DNA of 10,626 bases from the NCBI GenBank assembly GCA_937903315.1, contig CALCZO010000099.1, forward strand, positions 1 through 10,626, read 5' to 3'. The notes below the pieces were generated by a model that saw only the letters and a list, made by a program, of their open reading frames with translations, did not search any database and was not told the origin of the DNA. The stretch's first letter is position 1, and every line of letters starts with the position of its first letter. Shown piece after piece: positions 1 through 6,980 of this stretch. The position numbers and the translations under genes were made by a program. This DNA is from an uncultured Alphaproteobacteria bacterium. GTDB taxonomy: Bacteria > Pseudomonadota > Alphaproteobacteria > Rhizobiales > Beijerinckiaceae.

Positions 1-1
1 G

Positions 2-715
2 ATATGCCGCAAGGGACGTCAGCTCTATCTCGGCGAGGATGATGACAGCGGCGGTGCCATTTCGATGCCGAATGTCGACAGCGGCTCGGTCTATGCGGTG
101 ATGATGCCGCAGACCAGCGGCAGCGCCCGCTCGGTCGGCGGCGCCAGCCCCGGCGGCCGCGCCACGCTCGGCGCGCGGGCCGAACTGCCGGCGATCGATG
201 TTCACCTTGGCCGCGCACCCGGCAGCACCGAAGTCGCACGCGGCCCCGGCAATGGGGCCATGGTCGCCCCGGCCGCGGCCTTCGCGCCGCTCCCCTCCGC
301 GGCCACAGCGGCAGCGGCTGCCATCACTGCCCCTGTCGTCCGTCCCCGCCCGGTCGGGGTGACGGCAGAAGGCGATGGCAAGACCGCTGCCGTCGGCGCG
401 CCGCTGCAACTGCCCGGCGTGATCACGACGGCATCGCCCGGCGCGATCGGGCTGCGCGGCGGCGCACAACGGAACGCCCAGCCTGCCGCTTCGGGTGCCA
501 TCCGCCAGTCGGGATCACAGCCCGCCCCGCCCCGCCCCGGCGCGATTGCCGCACGCGCGGCGCCGGCGAAGGCCGCAACCACGGCAGCAAAAGCCGGCAC
601 CAAGGCAACTCCGGCCAAGACCGCAGCATCGACGGCGGCCAAGACCGGCACCAAGGCGACCGCCAAGACATCCGGCAAGACATCCGCCAAGACATCGGGC
701 AAGGCCCGGCAATGA
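2..715 (+). CDS. C-terminal part of an unrecognised protein with a Lys/Ala/Thr-rich tail (5' end outside window)
   Basis: The frame is open from base 2 with no stop, so the gene starts upstream and about 237 C-terminal residues are visible. An internal ATG at 65 is a possible start, but the codons before it (including CRKGRQLYLGEDDD) have the same GC-rich third positions and read as coding. The visible part is low-complexity: Gly/Ser/Ala-rich, then Pro/Ala-rich, with no recognisable domain. The last ~50 residues repeat AAKAGTKAT / AAKTGTKAT and KTSGKTSAKTSGK, a highly basic tail like those of histone H1-like bacterial proteins or of basic tails on cell-envelope enzymes. I see no membrane segment or catalytic motif. 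The TGA stop overlaps the ATG of the EamA permease (ATGA, 712-715), so it is probably the first visible gene of a coupled operon. Function unknown; any folded domain would lie upstream of the window. Confidence 0.7.
   Translation: MCRKGRQLYLGEDDDSGGAISMPNVDSGSVYAVMMPQTSGSARSVGGASPGGRATLGARAELPAIDVHLGRAPGSTEVARGPGNGAMVAPAAAFAPLPSAATAAAAAITAPVVRPRPVGVTAEGDGKTAAVGAPLQLPGVITTASPGAIGLRGGAQRNAQPAASGAIRQSGSQPAPPRPGAIAARAAPAKAATTAAKAGTKATPAKTAASTAAKTGTKATAKTSGKTSAKTSGKARQ
665..700 (+). repeat. Three tandem 12-base units encoding KTSG/KTSA
   Basis: Three consecutive near-identical 12-mers (AAGACATCCGGC, AAGACATCCGCC, AAGACATCGGGC) lie in frame and encode KTSG-KTSA-KTSG at the C-terminus of the first gene. 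A looser repeat precedes them, with GGCACCAAGGC at about 595-605 and again at about 647-657. This looks like slippage-driven expansion of a basic tail, and its copy number may differ between strains. Confidence 0.75.
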
Positions 716-1635
716 GCGATCTCGGCCTTGCCGGGCTCAACCTGCGCCAGTCGATCCTGACCGGGTCACTCTTCGCGCTGACCGGCGCGACCGCCTACGG
801 CATCAACATCGTCGGAGCCCGGGTCTGTGCCCAGCTCGGCATCACCGGGTCCGATGTCGTGGTCTACCGGGCGCTGCTGTTCGTGCCGTTGCTGGCCGGA
901 TTTGCCTGGGCAACCGGTCGGCGGCTGGTGCTGAACCGCCAGGAACTGCCCGCCGTGCTGCGCTTTGCCGGCTGCGCGGTCGGCACGGCGCTGTGCTACA
1001 TGACGGCGCTGCGCTACCTGTCGGTGCCGATGGCGGTGACGATCTTCTACACCTACCCGCTGATCGTGATCCTGCTGACGCCCTATCTCGACCGCGTGCC
1101 GCTGACGATGCGGCGATGGATCGTCGCGCTCGTTGCCTTTGCCGGAGTGCTGCTCGCCGTCGGTCCCCATGCCGAGGCGATCGATCCGCGCGGTGTCGGC
1201 TTTGCCCTGCTCGGCAGCGTCTTCTGCGCCGGCATGTTCATCACGGCAACGCGCCTGACCACCAGCAGCGTGGTGACGTTCTTCTGGTGCCAGCTTGTCG
1301 CCCTGCCGCTCGGCCTCGCGTTCGCCTGGGTAACCGGCGGCCTGTCGCCCCCCGAGCATCTCGCCACGGGCATCCTGCCGCTCGCCATCACGGTTGGCGG
1401 CTATTTCCTCGGGTTCCTGTTCCAGATTCTCGCCGCCTCGCGCATCAGCGCCGCCAGCGCCGGCCTGCTGTTCCTGTTCGAGCCGGTGGTCGCCATTGTC
1501 ACCGCCGCGCTGGTGCTGGGCGAACATATCACGCCGATGCAGGGTGCCGGCATGGCGATGATCATCGGCGCGCTCGCCTTCGACATGCTGCCCGGCCTGA
1601 GGTCACGCCGGGCCGGTCCGCTTTCGGACGCATGA
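712..1635 (+). CDS. EamA/DMT-family permease (10 TM)
   Basis: This 307-residue integral membrane protein matches the drug/metabolite transporter superfamily in length and layout: two EamA repeats of five helices. Hydrophobic segments fall at roughly residues 15-35, 49-67, 82-100, 104-125, 134-151, 160-180, 186-206, 218-241, 247-268 and 274-292. Hallmarks are the helix 3-4 stretch ALRYLSVPMAVTIFYTYPL near residues 99-117 and the helix 9 stretch SAGLLFLFEPVVAIVTA near 249-265, followed by LGEHIT. Family members usually export metabolites, amino acids or drugs across the inner membrane; the substrate cannot be read from sequence. The start at 712 is set by the ATGA overlap with the preceding stop, and the 3' end makes the same overlap with the next gene, implying translational coupling on both sides. 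Family call firm; substrate unknown. Confidence 0.93.
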   Translation: MSDLGLAGLNLRQSILTGSLFALTGATAYGINIVGARVCAQLGITGSDVVVYRALLFVPLLAGFAWATGRRLVLNRQELPAVLRFAGCAVGTALCYMTALRYLSVPMAVTIFYTYPLIVILLTPYLDRVPLTMRRWIVALVAFAGVLLAVGPHAEAIDPRGVGFALLGSVFCAGMFITATRLTTSSVVTFFWCQLVALPLGLAFAWVTGGLSPPEHLATGILPLAITVGGYFLGFLFQILAASRISAASAGLLFLFEPVVAIVTAALVLGEHITPMQGAGMAMIIGALAFDMLPGLRSRRAGPLSDA

Positions 1636-2645
1636 CTGCGGGCCCGCTGACGCCGGTTGCGCTGACTCTGGTGGCCGGCGCACCGGGGGCAGGCAAGTCG
1701 CGGCTGATCCGCAGCCTCGTTGCCACGAGGCCGCCGGGCACAACGCTCGCCATCCTCACCGGAGAGACTGCCGGCGTTCCGTTCCGGCAGGCCGGGGCCG
1801 ACGATCCGCTGTCCCCATCCGCCCAAGCTGCCGGCTGTCTGTGCTGCGCCGGCGCGTCCGATGTGGTCCGGCTGCTCGAGGACCGGCTGCGCGCCCGCGA
1901 CAACCGGCGCATCGCGCCGTTCGATCGTGCCCTGATCGAGCTTGGCGGTCTGGCCGATCCATTGCCCGCCTTCGCCCAGCTTGCCGGCCATCCCTACCTG
2001 TCGCTGCGTTTCGGTCTGACCGAGCTTGTGGCCGTGGTCGGCCCGGATTCGGCTGACGCGATGCTCGACCGGCTCCCGGTCGCCGTCCATCAGATCGAAC
2101 TCGCCGGCCGGATCGTTGTGGCCGGCAAGGCCCTGCCCGGTTCGCTGGCCGATCGGCTTGCCGCGCTTACGTCATCGGCCGCCCTCGTTGATCTCGAAGA
2201 CGGCGCTGCGTCGGCGGTGAGCGGTCTGCGTCCACTGTCTACCGCGCATTGGCCGGCTCCGGCGCGCGCGCAATATCTTGCCATGTGCCTGCCCGGCGCG
2301 CACCGCTCCGCCATACGACGGGCCGTTGCCGGCGAGCAGGTCTCGGTCGGCGCTGAGGACCGGGTATTCACCCGCGATCAACCGCTTTCCCCTGCTGAAC
2401 TCGACCGGTTCGTCACGTATATCAGGCTCGACGCCGGCCGGAACATCCTGCGGGTGGACGGCCACGCGACGCTGCACGATGGCAGGACCCTCGCCATTGC
2501 CTCCGTCCTCGGCGAGACCGTGGTCGTCCCGCTCGATGGACCCGGAACGCCCGCACAGGCTCTTCGGCTGTCTCTCGTCGTTGCATCCGGCGCATGGCCA
2601 GCCATCGCCGCCGATATGGCGAGGCTGGGAGGCTCCAGCGGCTGA
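1632..2645 (+). CDS. Divergent COG0523 (CobW/G3E-type) P-loop protein lacking NKxD
   Basis: This 337-residue cytoplasmic protein starts at the ATG that overlaps the permease stop (ATGA, 1632-1635); the reading frame extends further upstream but only as a shadow of the permease gene. Walker A is GAPGAGKS (residues 16-23). The COG0523 metal-site signature is GCLCC (68-72; Cys69, 71, 72). The segment FDRALIELGGLADP (97-110) matches the family's ETSGLADP-type motif, but with LGG in place of TSG. The C-terminal part (about 245-300), with ILRVDGHATL, resembles the CobW_C domain. The guanine-specificity motif is absent: where the family has ADRIVLNKTDL, this protein has AGRIVVAGKAL (158-168). Family members are metallochaperones or insertases for Zn, Co or nitrile hydratase metals. 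Here metal binding is plausible, but GTP specificity is doubtful. Function inferred only at family level. Confidence 0.82.
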   Translation: MTAGPLTPVALTLVAGAPGAGKSRLIRSLVATRPPGTTLAILTGETAGVPFRQAGADDPLSPSAQAAGCLCCAGASDVVRLLEDRLRARDNRRIAPFDRALIELGGLADPLPAFAQLAGHPYLSLRFGLTELVAVVGPDSADAMLDRLPVAVHQIELAGRIVVAGKALPGSLADRLAALTSSAALVDLEDGAASAVSGLRPLSTAHWPAPARAQYLAMCLPGAHRSAIRRAVAGEQVSVGAEDRVFTRDQPLSPAELDRFVTYIRLDAGRNILRVDGHATLHDGRTLAIASVLGETVVVPLDGPGTPAQALRLSLVVASGAWPAIAADMARLGGSSG

Positions 2646-2731
2646 TCTGGCACGAAACATGGTCCTGACAGGCGAGTTGACCGATCAGGCTTCGCTTGTG
2701 TTCCAGAACGGGACACGGGCCGCCAGACTTC

Positions 2732-2735
2732 AGGA
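2732..2735 (+). promoter_or_regulatory. Shine-Dalgarno AGGA supporting the GNAT start at 2743
   Basis: AGGA lies 7 bases before the ATG at 2743. The in-frame ATG at 2659 has no comparable site, and the one at 2878 would remove FVFIEEMTDN, which looks like the first strand of the domain. This makes 2743 the best start. Confidence 0.5.
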
Positions 2736-2742
2736 CCCCGCG

Positions 2743-4008
2743 ATGACCACCCCGCATACGACCCTGCCAGAGCCATTCCTGCCGGCCCCGTTCACGGGGT
2801 TCGGCTGGCCTGTGCCAGACAGGGGCGCACGGGAAGCACCTGCCAACAACAACGAAACATTTGTTTTCATTGAAGAAATGACAGATAATTCGCTCTCGGC
2901 CATCGAAGGCCACTGGCGGATGCTTGAAGCGCGGGCGCTGGATGGCAACGCCTATTTCTCGCCGGACTTCCTGCTCGCGGCGATCCGTCATTTCCGTCAG
3001 ACGGCACGCCCGCGCATCCTTGCGGTCTGGAAGCCGCTGCCACCTCCGCACGCACCGCGGCTGATCGGCCTGGTCCCGCTCAGACGCGCCACGCCGCTGC
3101 CGTTTGCACTGCCTGCGCGAATCTGGCGGCATCCCCTGATCGGCTACGGAGCACCGCTTCTCGACCGGTTCGAAGCCGAAGCGGCGCTGGCTGCAATCCT
3201 CAATCACATCGAGCGCCGGAACGAGCATAATACGTTGATTTTTCCGATGCTTGACGAGAACGGCGCAACACTGGCGGCGCTGCGGAGCGTCATCGCGGCA
3301 CGCGGCGGCGCGGTCGATGTGCTGGACCGGTCCGGGCGGGCGATCCTGACGAACGCCTCCGGTCTGTCGTTCGGTTCGAAAAAGCGTAGCAAGGAACTCG
3401 CCCGCCTGCGACGCCGCCTGTCGGATGACGGGCCGGTCACGTTTCACGTGTCGGAGACCTATCCCCAGCTTCGCAGCAGTGCCGAGCGGTTCCTCGCGCT
3501 GGAAGCGGCCGGCTGGAAGGGTCAGAATGGCACAGCGCTCGTGCAGGGGCCCGACAGCGCCAATTTTGCCCGTGCGATGCTGTGGTCGTCCGCGCGTCGT
3601 GACCGGGCAAGACTGGCATGGCTTGAAAAGGACGGCGCCATGATCGCCGGGCTCATCATCCTGATGTCCGGTGCCAAGGCCTTCCTGTGGAAGACCGCCT
3701 ATGACGAACGCTATGCCCGCTTTGCGCCGGGCAGCCTGCTGCTGCAGGACCTGACCGGCTGGCTCGCTCGCCAGTCATCGATTGAAATGACCGATTCCTG
3801 CGCGGTACCGGGCCAGTTTCTGGTTGAAACCCATTGGCGTGAACGCCTCACCCTCTGCGATGTGATGGTCGGCCTCGGTCCATCGCCCCGCGCCGGCTTT
3901 GCAGCCCAGCGCCGGATCGAACGGCTGCGTCGCCGCCTGCTCGCCGCCGCACGCTCGGTCTATCGTGTGCTCCGGCCTAGCCGCGCTCGCGCAACAGCCG
4001 GCGGATGA
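2743..4008 (+). CDS. BioF2-like GNAT acyltransferase (CelD/COG5653 type)
   Basis: From the ATG at 2743 this is a 421-residue soluble protein of the GNAT superfamily, Acetyltransf_6/BioF2-like branch (relatives are annotated as CelD/BcsL cellulose-biosynthesis proteins or FemAB-like acyltransferases). Family-typical features are WRMLEARAL (58-66), FGSKKRSKELARLRRRL (210-226), the strongly conserved LEAAGWKGQNGTAL (253-266), and WKTAYDERYARFAPGSLL (316-333) in the acyl-CoA-binding half. I see no signal peptide or membrane helix. The C-terminus (388-421) is very Arg-rich. It follows the COG0523 gene by 97 bases on the same strand, so co-transcription is possible but not shown. Its last 32 bases overlap the convergent acyl-CoA ligase gene. 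The frame stays open upstream into the COG0523 gene, so the start is not certain. Acceptor substrate unknown. Confidence 0.85.
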   Translation: MTTPHTTLPEPFLPAPFTGFGWPVPDRGAREAPANNNETFVFIEEMTDNSLSAIEGHWRMLEARALDGNAYFSPDFLLAAIRHFRQTARPRILAVWKPLPPPHAPRLIGLVPLRRATPLPFALPARIWRHPLIGYGAPLLDRFEAEAALAAILNHIERRNEHNTLIFPMLDENGATLAALRSVIAARGGAVDVLDRSGRAILTNASGLSFGSKKRSKELARLRRRLSDDGPVTFHVSETYPQLRSSAERFLALEAAGWKGQNGTALVQGPDSANFARAMLWSSARRDRARLAWLEKDGAMIAGLIILMSGAKAFLWKTAYDERYARFAPGSLLLQDLTGWLARQSSIEMTDSCAVPGQFLVETHWRERLTLCDVMVGLGPSPRAGFAAQRRIERLRRRLLAAARSVYRVLRPSRARATAGG

Positions 4009-5596
4009 TCTTGCCGGTCGTGGTCAGCGGCAGGGACTCAACAAATTCGATCTCGCGCGGATACTCGTGCGCTGAAAGCCGCGTCCGGACATGGCGCTGG
4101 ATATCGGCCCGCAGCGTCTCATCGGGCGCGCGGCCCGGCTTGAGCACGACGAACGCCTTGACGATTTCGGTTCGCATCGGATCGGGCTTGCCGACCGCCG
4201 CAGCTATCGCAACAGCGGGATGCGAAATCAGACAGTCCTCGATCTCACCGGGTCCGATCCGGTAACCGGACGAGGTGATCACATCGTCATCGCGCCCGAC
4301 GAAGAAGAAATAGCCGTCGCCATCGACATAACCCTGATCGCCGGTCTTCATCCAGTCGCCGATGAATTTGGCCGCTGTCGCCTCCTGCTGTTGCCAATAG
4401 CCGAGGAACATGGCGGGGTCCGGGCGCTGAACTGCGATGACGCCGGTCTCGCCCGTCTCGGCGCGGCTGCCGTCCTCGCGCAGCACGGCCACGCGATGCC
4501 CCGGCACCGGCTTGCCCATCGCGCCGGGACGTGAGACGCCCCCGCCCGCGCAGGAGGCGACGATCAGGTTGCATTCGGTCTGGCCATAGAATTCGTTGAT
4601 CGTCAGCCCCAGTTCCTTCTGCCCCCACTGGAACACTTCCTCGCCCAGCGTCTCGCCGCCCGAGGCCAGCGTCCGCAGCGACACACCGAACCGCTCCCTC
4701 GGCCGCTCGACCGTCCTGAGCATGCGCAGCGCCGTCGGAGCAATGAAGGTGTTGCGCACCTCGTGCCGCGCCATGAACGCCAGCGCCGCCTCCGGTTCGA
4801 ATTTCTCGAACACATGCGCCACGGCCGGCACGCCGCAGGCCAGCGAACTCATCAGAACATTCATCAGCCCGCCGATCCAGGCCCAGTCCGCCGGCGTCCA
4901 GACCCGGTCGCCGGGCTGGGGCATGAATTCATGAGGCCATTGCACGCCAGGCAGATGGCCGAGCAGAACCCGGTGCGCATGGAGCGCGCCCTTGGGCTGC
5001 CCGGTGGTCCCGGAGGTGTAGATCATCAGCGCCGGATCGTCACAGGACGTGTCGACGGTCGCAAAATCATCGTCGACGCCGGCCACCAGACGGTCATGAC
5101 CGACCGCCTCGCCATCATCGCCATCGATCGAGACAATCAGTTCCAGCCCTGGCAACGCGGCACGGATCGACCGGAGCTTGGCAACCCCTGCCGCGTCAGT
5201 GACAATGGCCCGCACGCCCGCATTGGCAAGCCGGAACTGCAACGCATCGACGCCAAAGAGGATCGCCAGCGGCACGGCGATGCCGCCCATCCGGTAAACC
5301 GCGAGATGGGCGACCGGCACCATCGCGCCCTGCGGAAGCAGCACGGCGACACGATCGCCCCGCGCTATGCCCCGCCCGACCAGAGCCTTGGCCAGCCGCC
5401 GTGACTGGCGCGCCAGAGCACCATAGCTTGTGACCCGGATGGACTGGTCGCGCCCGACATCGAATATCGCCGGTCGGTCGGGATCAGCCTCGGCCCACAC
5501 ATCGCAGGCCGCGCTCGCCATGTTGAAACGGGGCGGCACCGCCCAGGCGAACGATCCGTAGAGCGCCTCATAGGACCGGTTGACCGGCAAGAGCAT
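3977..5596 (-). CDS. AMP-forming acyl-CoA synthetase (acetyl/medium-chain acyl-CoA ligase type)
   Basis: This 539-residue member of the ANL adenylating-enzyme superfamily activates a carboxylic acid with ATP to an acyl-AMP and transfers it to CoA. Motifs in order: phosphate-binding YTSGTTGQPKGALHAH (193-208); FYGQTECN (336-343); MKTGDQGYVDGDGYFFFVGR (416-435), with the ribose-binding Asp in TGD; the hinge and C-terminal-domain motif SGYRIGPGEIED (443-454); and PLTTTGKIIRR (523-533), with the catalytic, commonly acetylation-regulated Lys529. The full length and the WTPADWAWIGG segment fit the branch between acetyl-CoA synthetase and medium-chain (MACS) ligases rather than long-chain FadD. The start at 5596 has a GGAGGG ribosome site. 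The gene lies downstream of tRNA-Glu on the same strand and converges on, and overlaps, the GNAT gene. The acid substrate is not determinable by eye. Confidence 0.93.
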   Translation of the reverse strand: MLLPVNRSYEALYGSFAWAVPPRFNMASAACDVWAEADPDRPAIFDVGRDQSIRVTSYGALARQSRRLAKALVGRGIARGDRVAVLLPQGAMVPVAHLAVYRMGGIAVPLAILFGVDALQFRLANAGVRAIVTDAAGVAKLRSIRAALPGLELIVSIDGDDGEAVGHDRLVAGVDDDFATVDTSCDDPALMIYTSGTTGQPKGALHAHRVLLGHLPGVQWPHEFMPQPGDRVWTPADWAWIGGLMNVLMSSLACGVPAVAHVFEKFEPEAALAFMARHEVRNTFIAPTALRMLRTVERPRERFGVSLRTLASGGETLGEEVFQWGQKELGLTINEFYGQTECNLIVASCAGGGVSRPGAMGKPVPGHRVAVLREDGSRAETGETGVIAVQRPDPAMFLGYWQQQEATAAKFIGDWMKTGDQGYVDGDGYFFFVGRDDDVITSSGYRIGPGEIEDCLISHPAVAIAAAVGKPDPMRTEIVKAFVVLKPGRAPDETLRADIQRHVRTRLSAHEYPREIEFVESLPLTTTGKIIRRLLRERG

Positions 5597-5603
5597 GGGG
5601 GTA

Positions 5604-5609
5604 CCCTCC
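5604..5609 (-). promoter_or_regulatory. Shine-Dalgarno GGAGGG for the acyl-CoA synthetase
   Basis: On the - strand GGAGGG stands 7 bases ahead of the ATG at 5596-5594, a strong site that fixes the start at MLLPVNRSYE. Confidence 0.7.
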
Positions 5610-5718
5610 GCGACAAGGATGGCCTGAGCATGTCCATTTCGAGCCGGCTTCGCCGGAAAGCGGACGGCCTATGCGGTGCAACCACACCACCGGCTTGTCA
5701 ATCACTCTGAGGAGAAAT

Positions 5719-5794
5719 TGGCGCTCCCAAGGGGAATCGAACCCCTGTTTTCGCCGTGAGAGGGCGACGTCCTAGACCGCTAGACGATGGGAGC
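5719..5794 (-). tRNA. tRNA-Glu (anticodon CTC), CCA encoded
   Basis: Read on the - strand, the 76-base gene has a 7-bp acceptor stem GCTCCCA/TGGGAGC, discriminator G and an encoded CCA (5721-5719). The T arm contains GGTTCGAATCC. The anticodon loop CTCTCAC sits between stems TCGCC and GGCGA, giving anticodon CTC, which reads GAG glutamate codons. The D arm contains the GTCTAGCGGTCTAGGAC sequence typical of bacterial tRNA-Glu. It sits between the divergent rluD-type gene and the acyl-CoA synthetase, co-oriented with the latter, with a good promoter upstream and no obvious intrinsic terminator after it. Confidence 0.96.
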
Positions 5795-5820
5795 GGGCTT
5801 CATCTGCGAAGCGATGGCAG

Positions 5821-5849
5821 GCTATAGCGCCCGGCTGCACTGTCGGCAA
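5821..5849 (-). promoter_or_regulatory. Sigma-70-type promoter for tRNA-Glu
   Basis: On the - strand, TTGCCG (5849-5844) and TATAGC (5826-5821) are separated by exactly 17 bases. Transcription would begin near 5814, about 20 bases before the mature tRNA 5' end at 5794, the usual arrangement for tRNA genes. The same segment must also hold any divergent rluD promoter. Confidence 0.7.
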
Positions 5850-5903
5850 GTCCAAAACGTCCTTATCATCAACACCGTTGCGGCGCGCATCCGGTCAGCC
5901 TAC

Positions 5904-5907
5904 AGGA
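5904..5907 (+). promoter_or_regulatory. Shine-Dalgarno AGGA for the rluD-type gene
   Basis: AGGA lies 5 bases before the ATG at 5913. This selects that start over the upstream in-frame ATG at 5787, which lies inside the tRNA gene, and over the ATG at 5928. Confidence 0.55.
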
Positions 5908-5912
5908 ACGGC

Positions 5913-6917
5913 ATGACATCCAGCACCATGATACCCGTCACCCTTGAACCCGGCGACGAGGGTGAGCGGCTCGACAAGGTTCTCGCCCGCCATCGCCCGG
6001 AACTGTCGCGCAGCCGGATCAAGGCGCTGATGCTGGAGGGCCTGATCGAGGTCGACGGCCGCGCCGTCACCGATCCCTCGCTTAAGGTCCGGCTCGGCAA
6101 CAGCGTGGTCATCACTGTGCCGCCGGCCCAGCCTGCGGACCCCGTCGCCGAGGCGATGGCACTGGTCGTCGTCCATGAGGATGATCACCTTGTCGTGATC
6201 GACAAGCCGGCCGGTCTGGTCGTCCATCCGGGTGCGGGACATGAAACGGGCACGCTCGTCAACGCGTTGCTGCATCATTGCGGCGCCAGCCTGTCGGGCA
6301 TCAACGGGGTGATGCGGCCCGGCATCGTCCACCGTCTCGACAAGGATACATCCGGTCTGCTCGTCGTCGCCAAGACCGATGCCGCCCATCGCGGGCTGGC
6401 CGACCAGTTTGCCGACCACGGCCGCACCGGACCGCTGGAGCGGACCTATCTGGCGCTGGTCTGGGGCGTGCCGTCCCGGCGGCAGGGCACGATCGAGGGC
6501 GCGATTGCCCGCAGCACCGTCAACCGCGAAAAAATGGCCATTGTTTCAGAGGACAAGGGGCGGTTTGCGATCACGCACTACGTCGTCGAGGAGACCTTCA
6601 ACGGCGAGGATGGCAAGCCGCTCGCCAGCATGATTGCCTGTACGCTGGAAACCGGCCGCACCCATCAGATCCGTGTGCATCTGGCGCATCTCGGCCATCC
6701 GATTCTCGGCGACGAGACCTACGGTGCCGGCTTCAGGACCAAGGCACAGCGCCTGCCTGCCAGGGCGAGAGCAGCGCTCGAAGGGCTGAACCGTCAGGCG
6801 CTCCATGCGGCGGTGCTCGGCTTCGAGCATCCGGTCAGCGGCGAGACGCTGCATTTCGACTCCGCCATGCCCGCAGACCTTGCCGGCCTTGTCGACATCC
6901 TGCGCGCCGGACGCTGA
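5913..6917 (+). CDS. rluD: RluA/RluD-family 23S rRNA pseudouridine synthase
   Basis: This 334-residue protein is close in length to E. coli RluD. It has an N-terminal S4 RNA-binding domain (about 17-70; GERLDKVLARHRPELSRSRI then GLIEVDGRAV) followed by the catalytic domain. VVIDKPAGLVVHPGAGH (94-110) and GIVHRLDKDTSGLLVVAKT (137-155) carry the family signature HRLDxxTSG, with Asp143 as catalytic nucleophile. LETGRTHQIRVHLAHLGHPI (245-264) is the conserved late motif. The enzyme converts uridines to pseudouridine in large-subunit rRNA; RluD itself modifies helix 69 (1911/1915/1917). The S4 domain plus HPGxG supports an RluD-like over an RluA-like member, but the exact target is inferred. The gene is divergent from tRNA-Glu and lies 210 bases upstream of rpoH on the same strand. 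Confidence 0.92.
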   Translation: MTSSTMIPVTLEPGDEGERLDKVLARHRPELSRSRIKALMLEGLIEVDGRAVTDPSLKVRLGNSVVITVPPAQPADPVAEAMALVVVHEDDHLVVIDKPAGLVVHPGAGHETGTLVNALLHHCGASLSGINGVMRPGIVHRLDKDTSGLLVVAKTDAAHRGLADQFADHGRTGPLERTYLALVWGVPSRRQGTIEGAIARSTVNREKMAIVSEDKGRFAITHYVVEETFNGEDGKPLASMIACTLETGRTHQIRVHLAHLGHPILGDETYGAGFRTKAQRLPARARAALEGLNRQALHAAVLGFEHPVSGETLHFDSAMPADLAGLVDILRAGR

Positions 6918-6980
6918 GCGCGGCAAAGACCGTCATCCGCAATTTGGACGCAATTGGTCGTCCTGATTGAGGAGATGCCG

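Noticed and set aside
495..1631. Long + strand open frame leading into the COG0523 gene
   Set aside because: Its translation is Arg/Pro-rich nonsense typical of an out-of-frame shadow and it overlaps the clear EamA permease; the P-loop protein begins at the ATGA overlap at 1632.
2659..2742. Upstream GNAT start at 2659
   Set aside because: No ribosome site precedes it and the added residues do not resemble family sequence; 2743 has AGGA at proper spacing.
2743..5596. GNAT acting as a lysine acetyltransferase that switches off the neighbouring acyl-CoA synthetase (Pat/AcuA-like)
   Set aside because: The synthetase has the regulated-type lysine (PLTTTGK), but the GNAT is of the BioF2/CelD branch, not the Pat or AcuA type, and the genes are convergent rather than in one operon.
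5644..5656. Hairpin CCGGC-TTC-GCCGG as an intrinsic terminator of tRNA-Glu
   Set aside because: The stem is only 5 bp and no T run follows on either strand.
5672..5701. Promoter for the acyl-CoA synthetase from TTGACA (5701-5696, - strand)
   Set aside because: The -35 is perfect, but the nearest -10-like hexamer (CATAGG) is 22 bases away and matches poorly; kept only as a possibility in the findings.
5841..5869. TATCAT (5864-5869) as the -10 of a divergent rluD promoter
   Set aside because: The hexamer matches 5 of 6 consensus bases, but no -35 resembling TTGACA lies 16-18 bases upstream.
5787..5912. 42-codon N-terminal extension of the rluD-type protein
   Set aside because: It would begin inside the tRNA-Glu gene and run through the tRNA promoter region; the RluD-like domain starts just after 5913, where an AGGA ribosome site is present.
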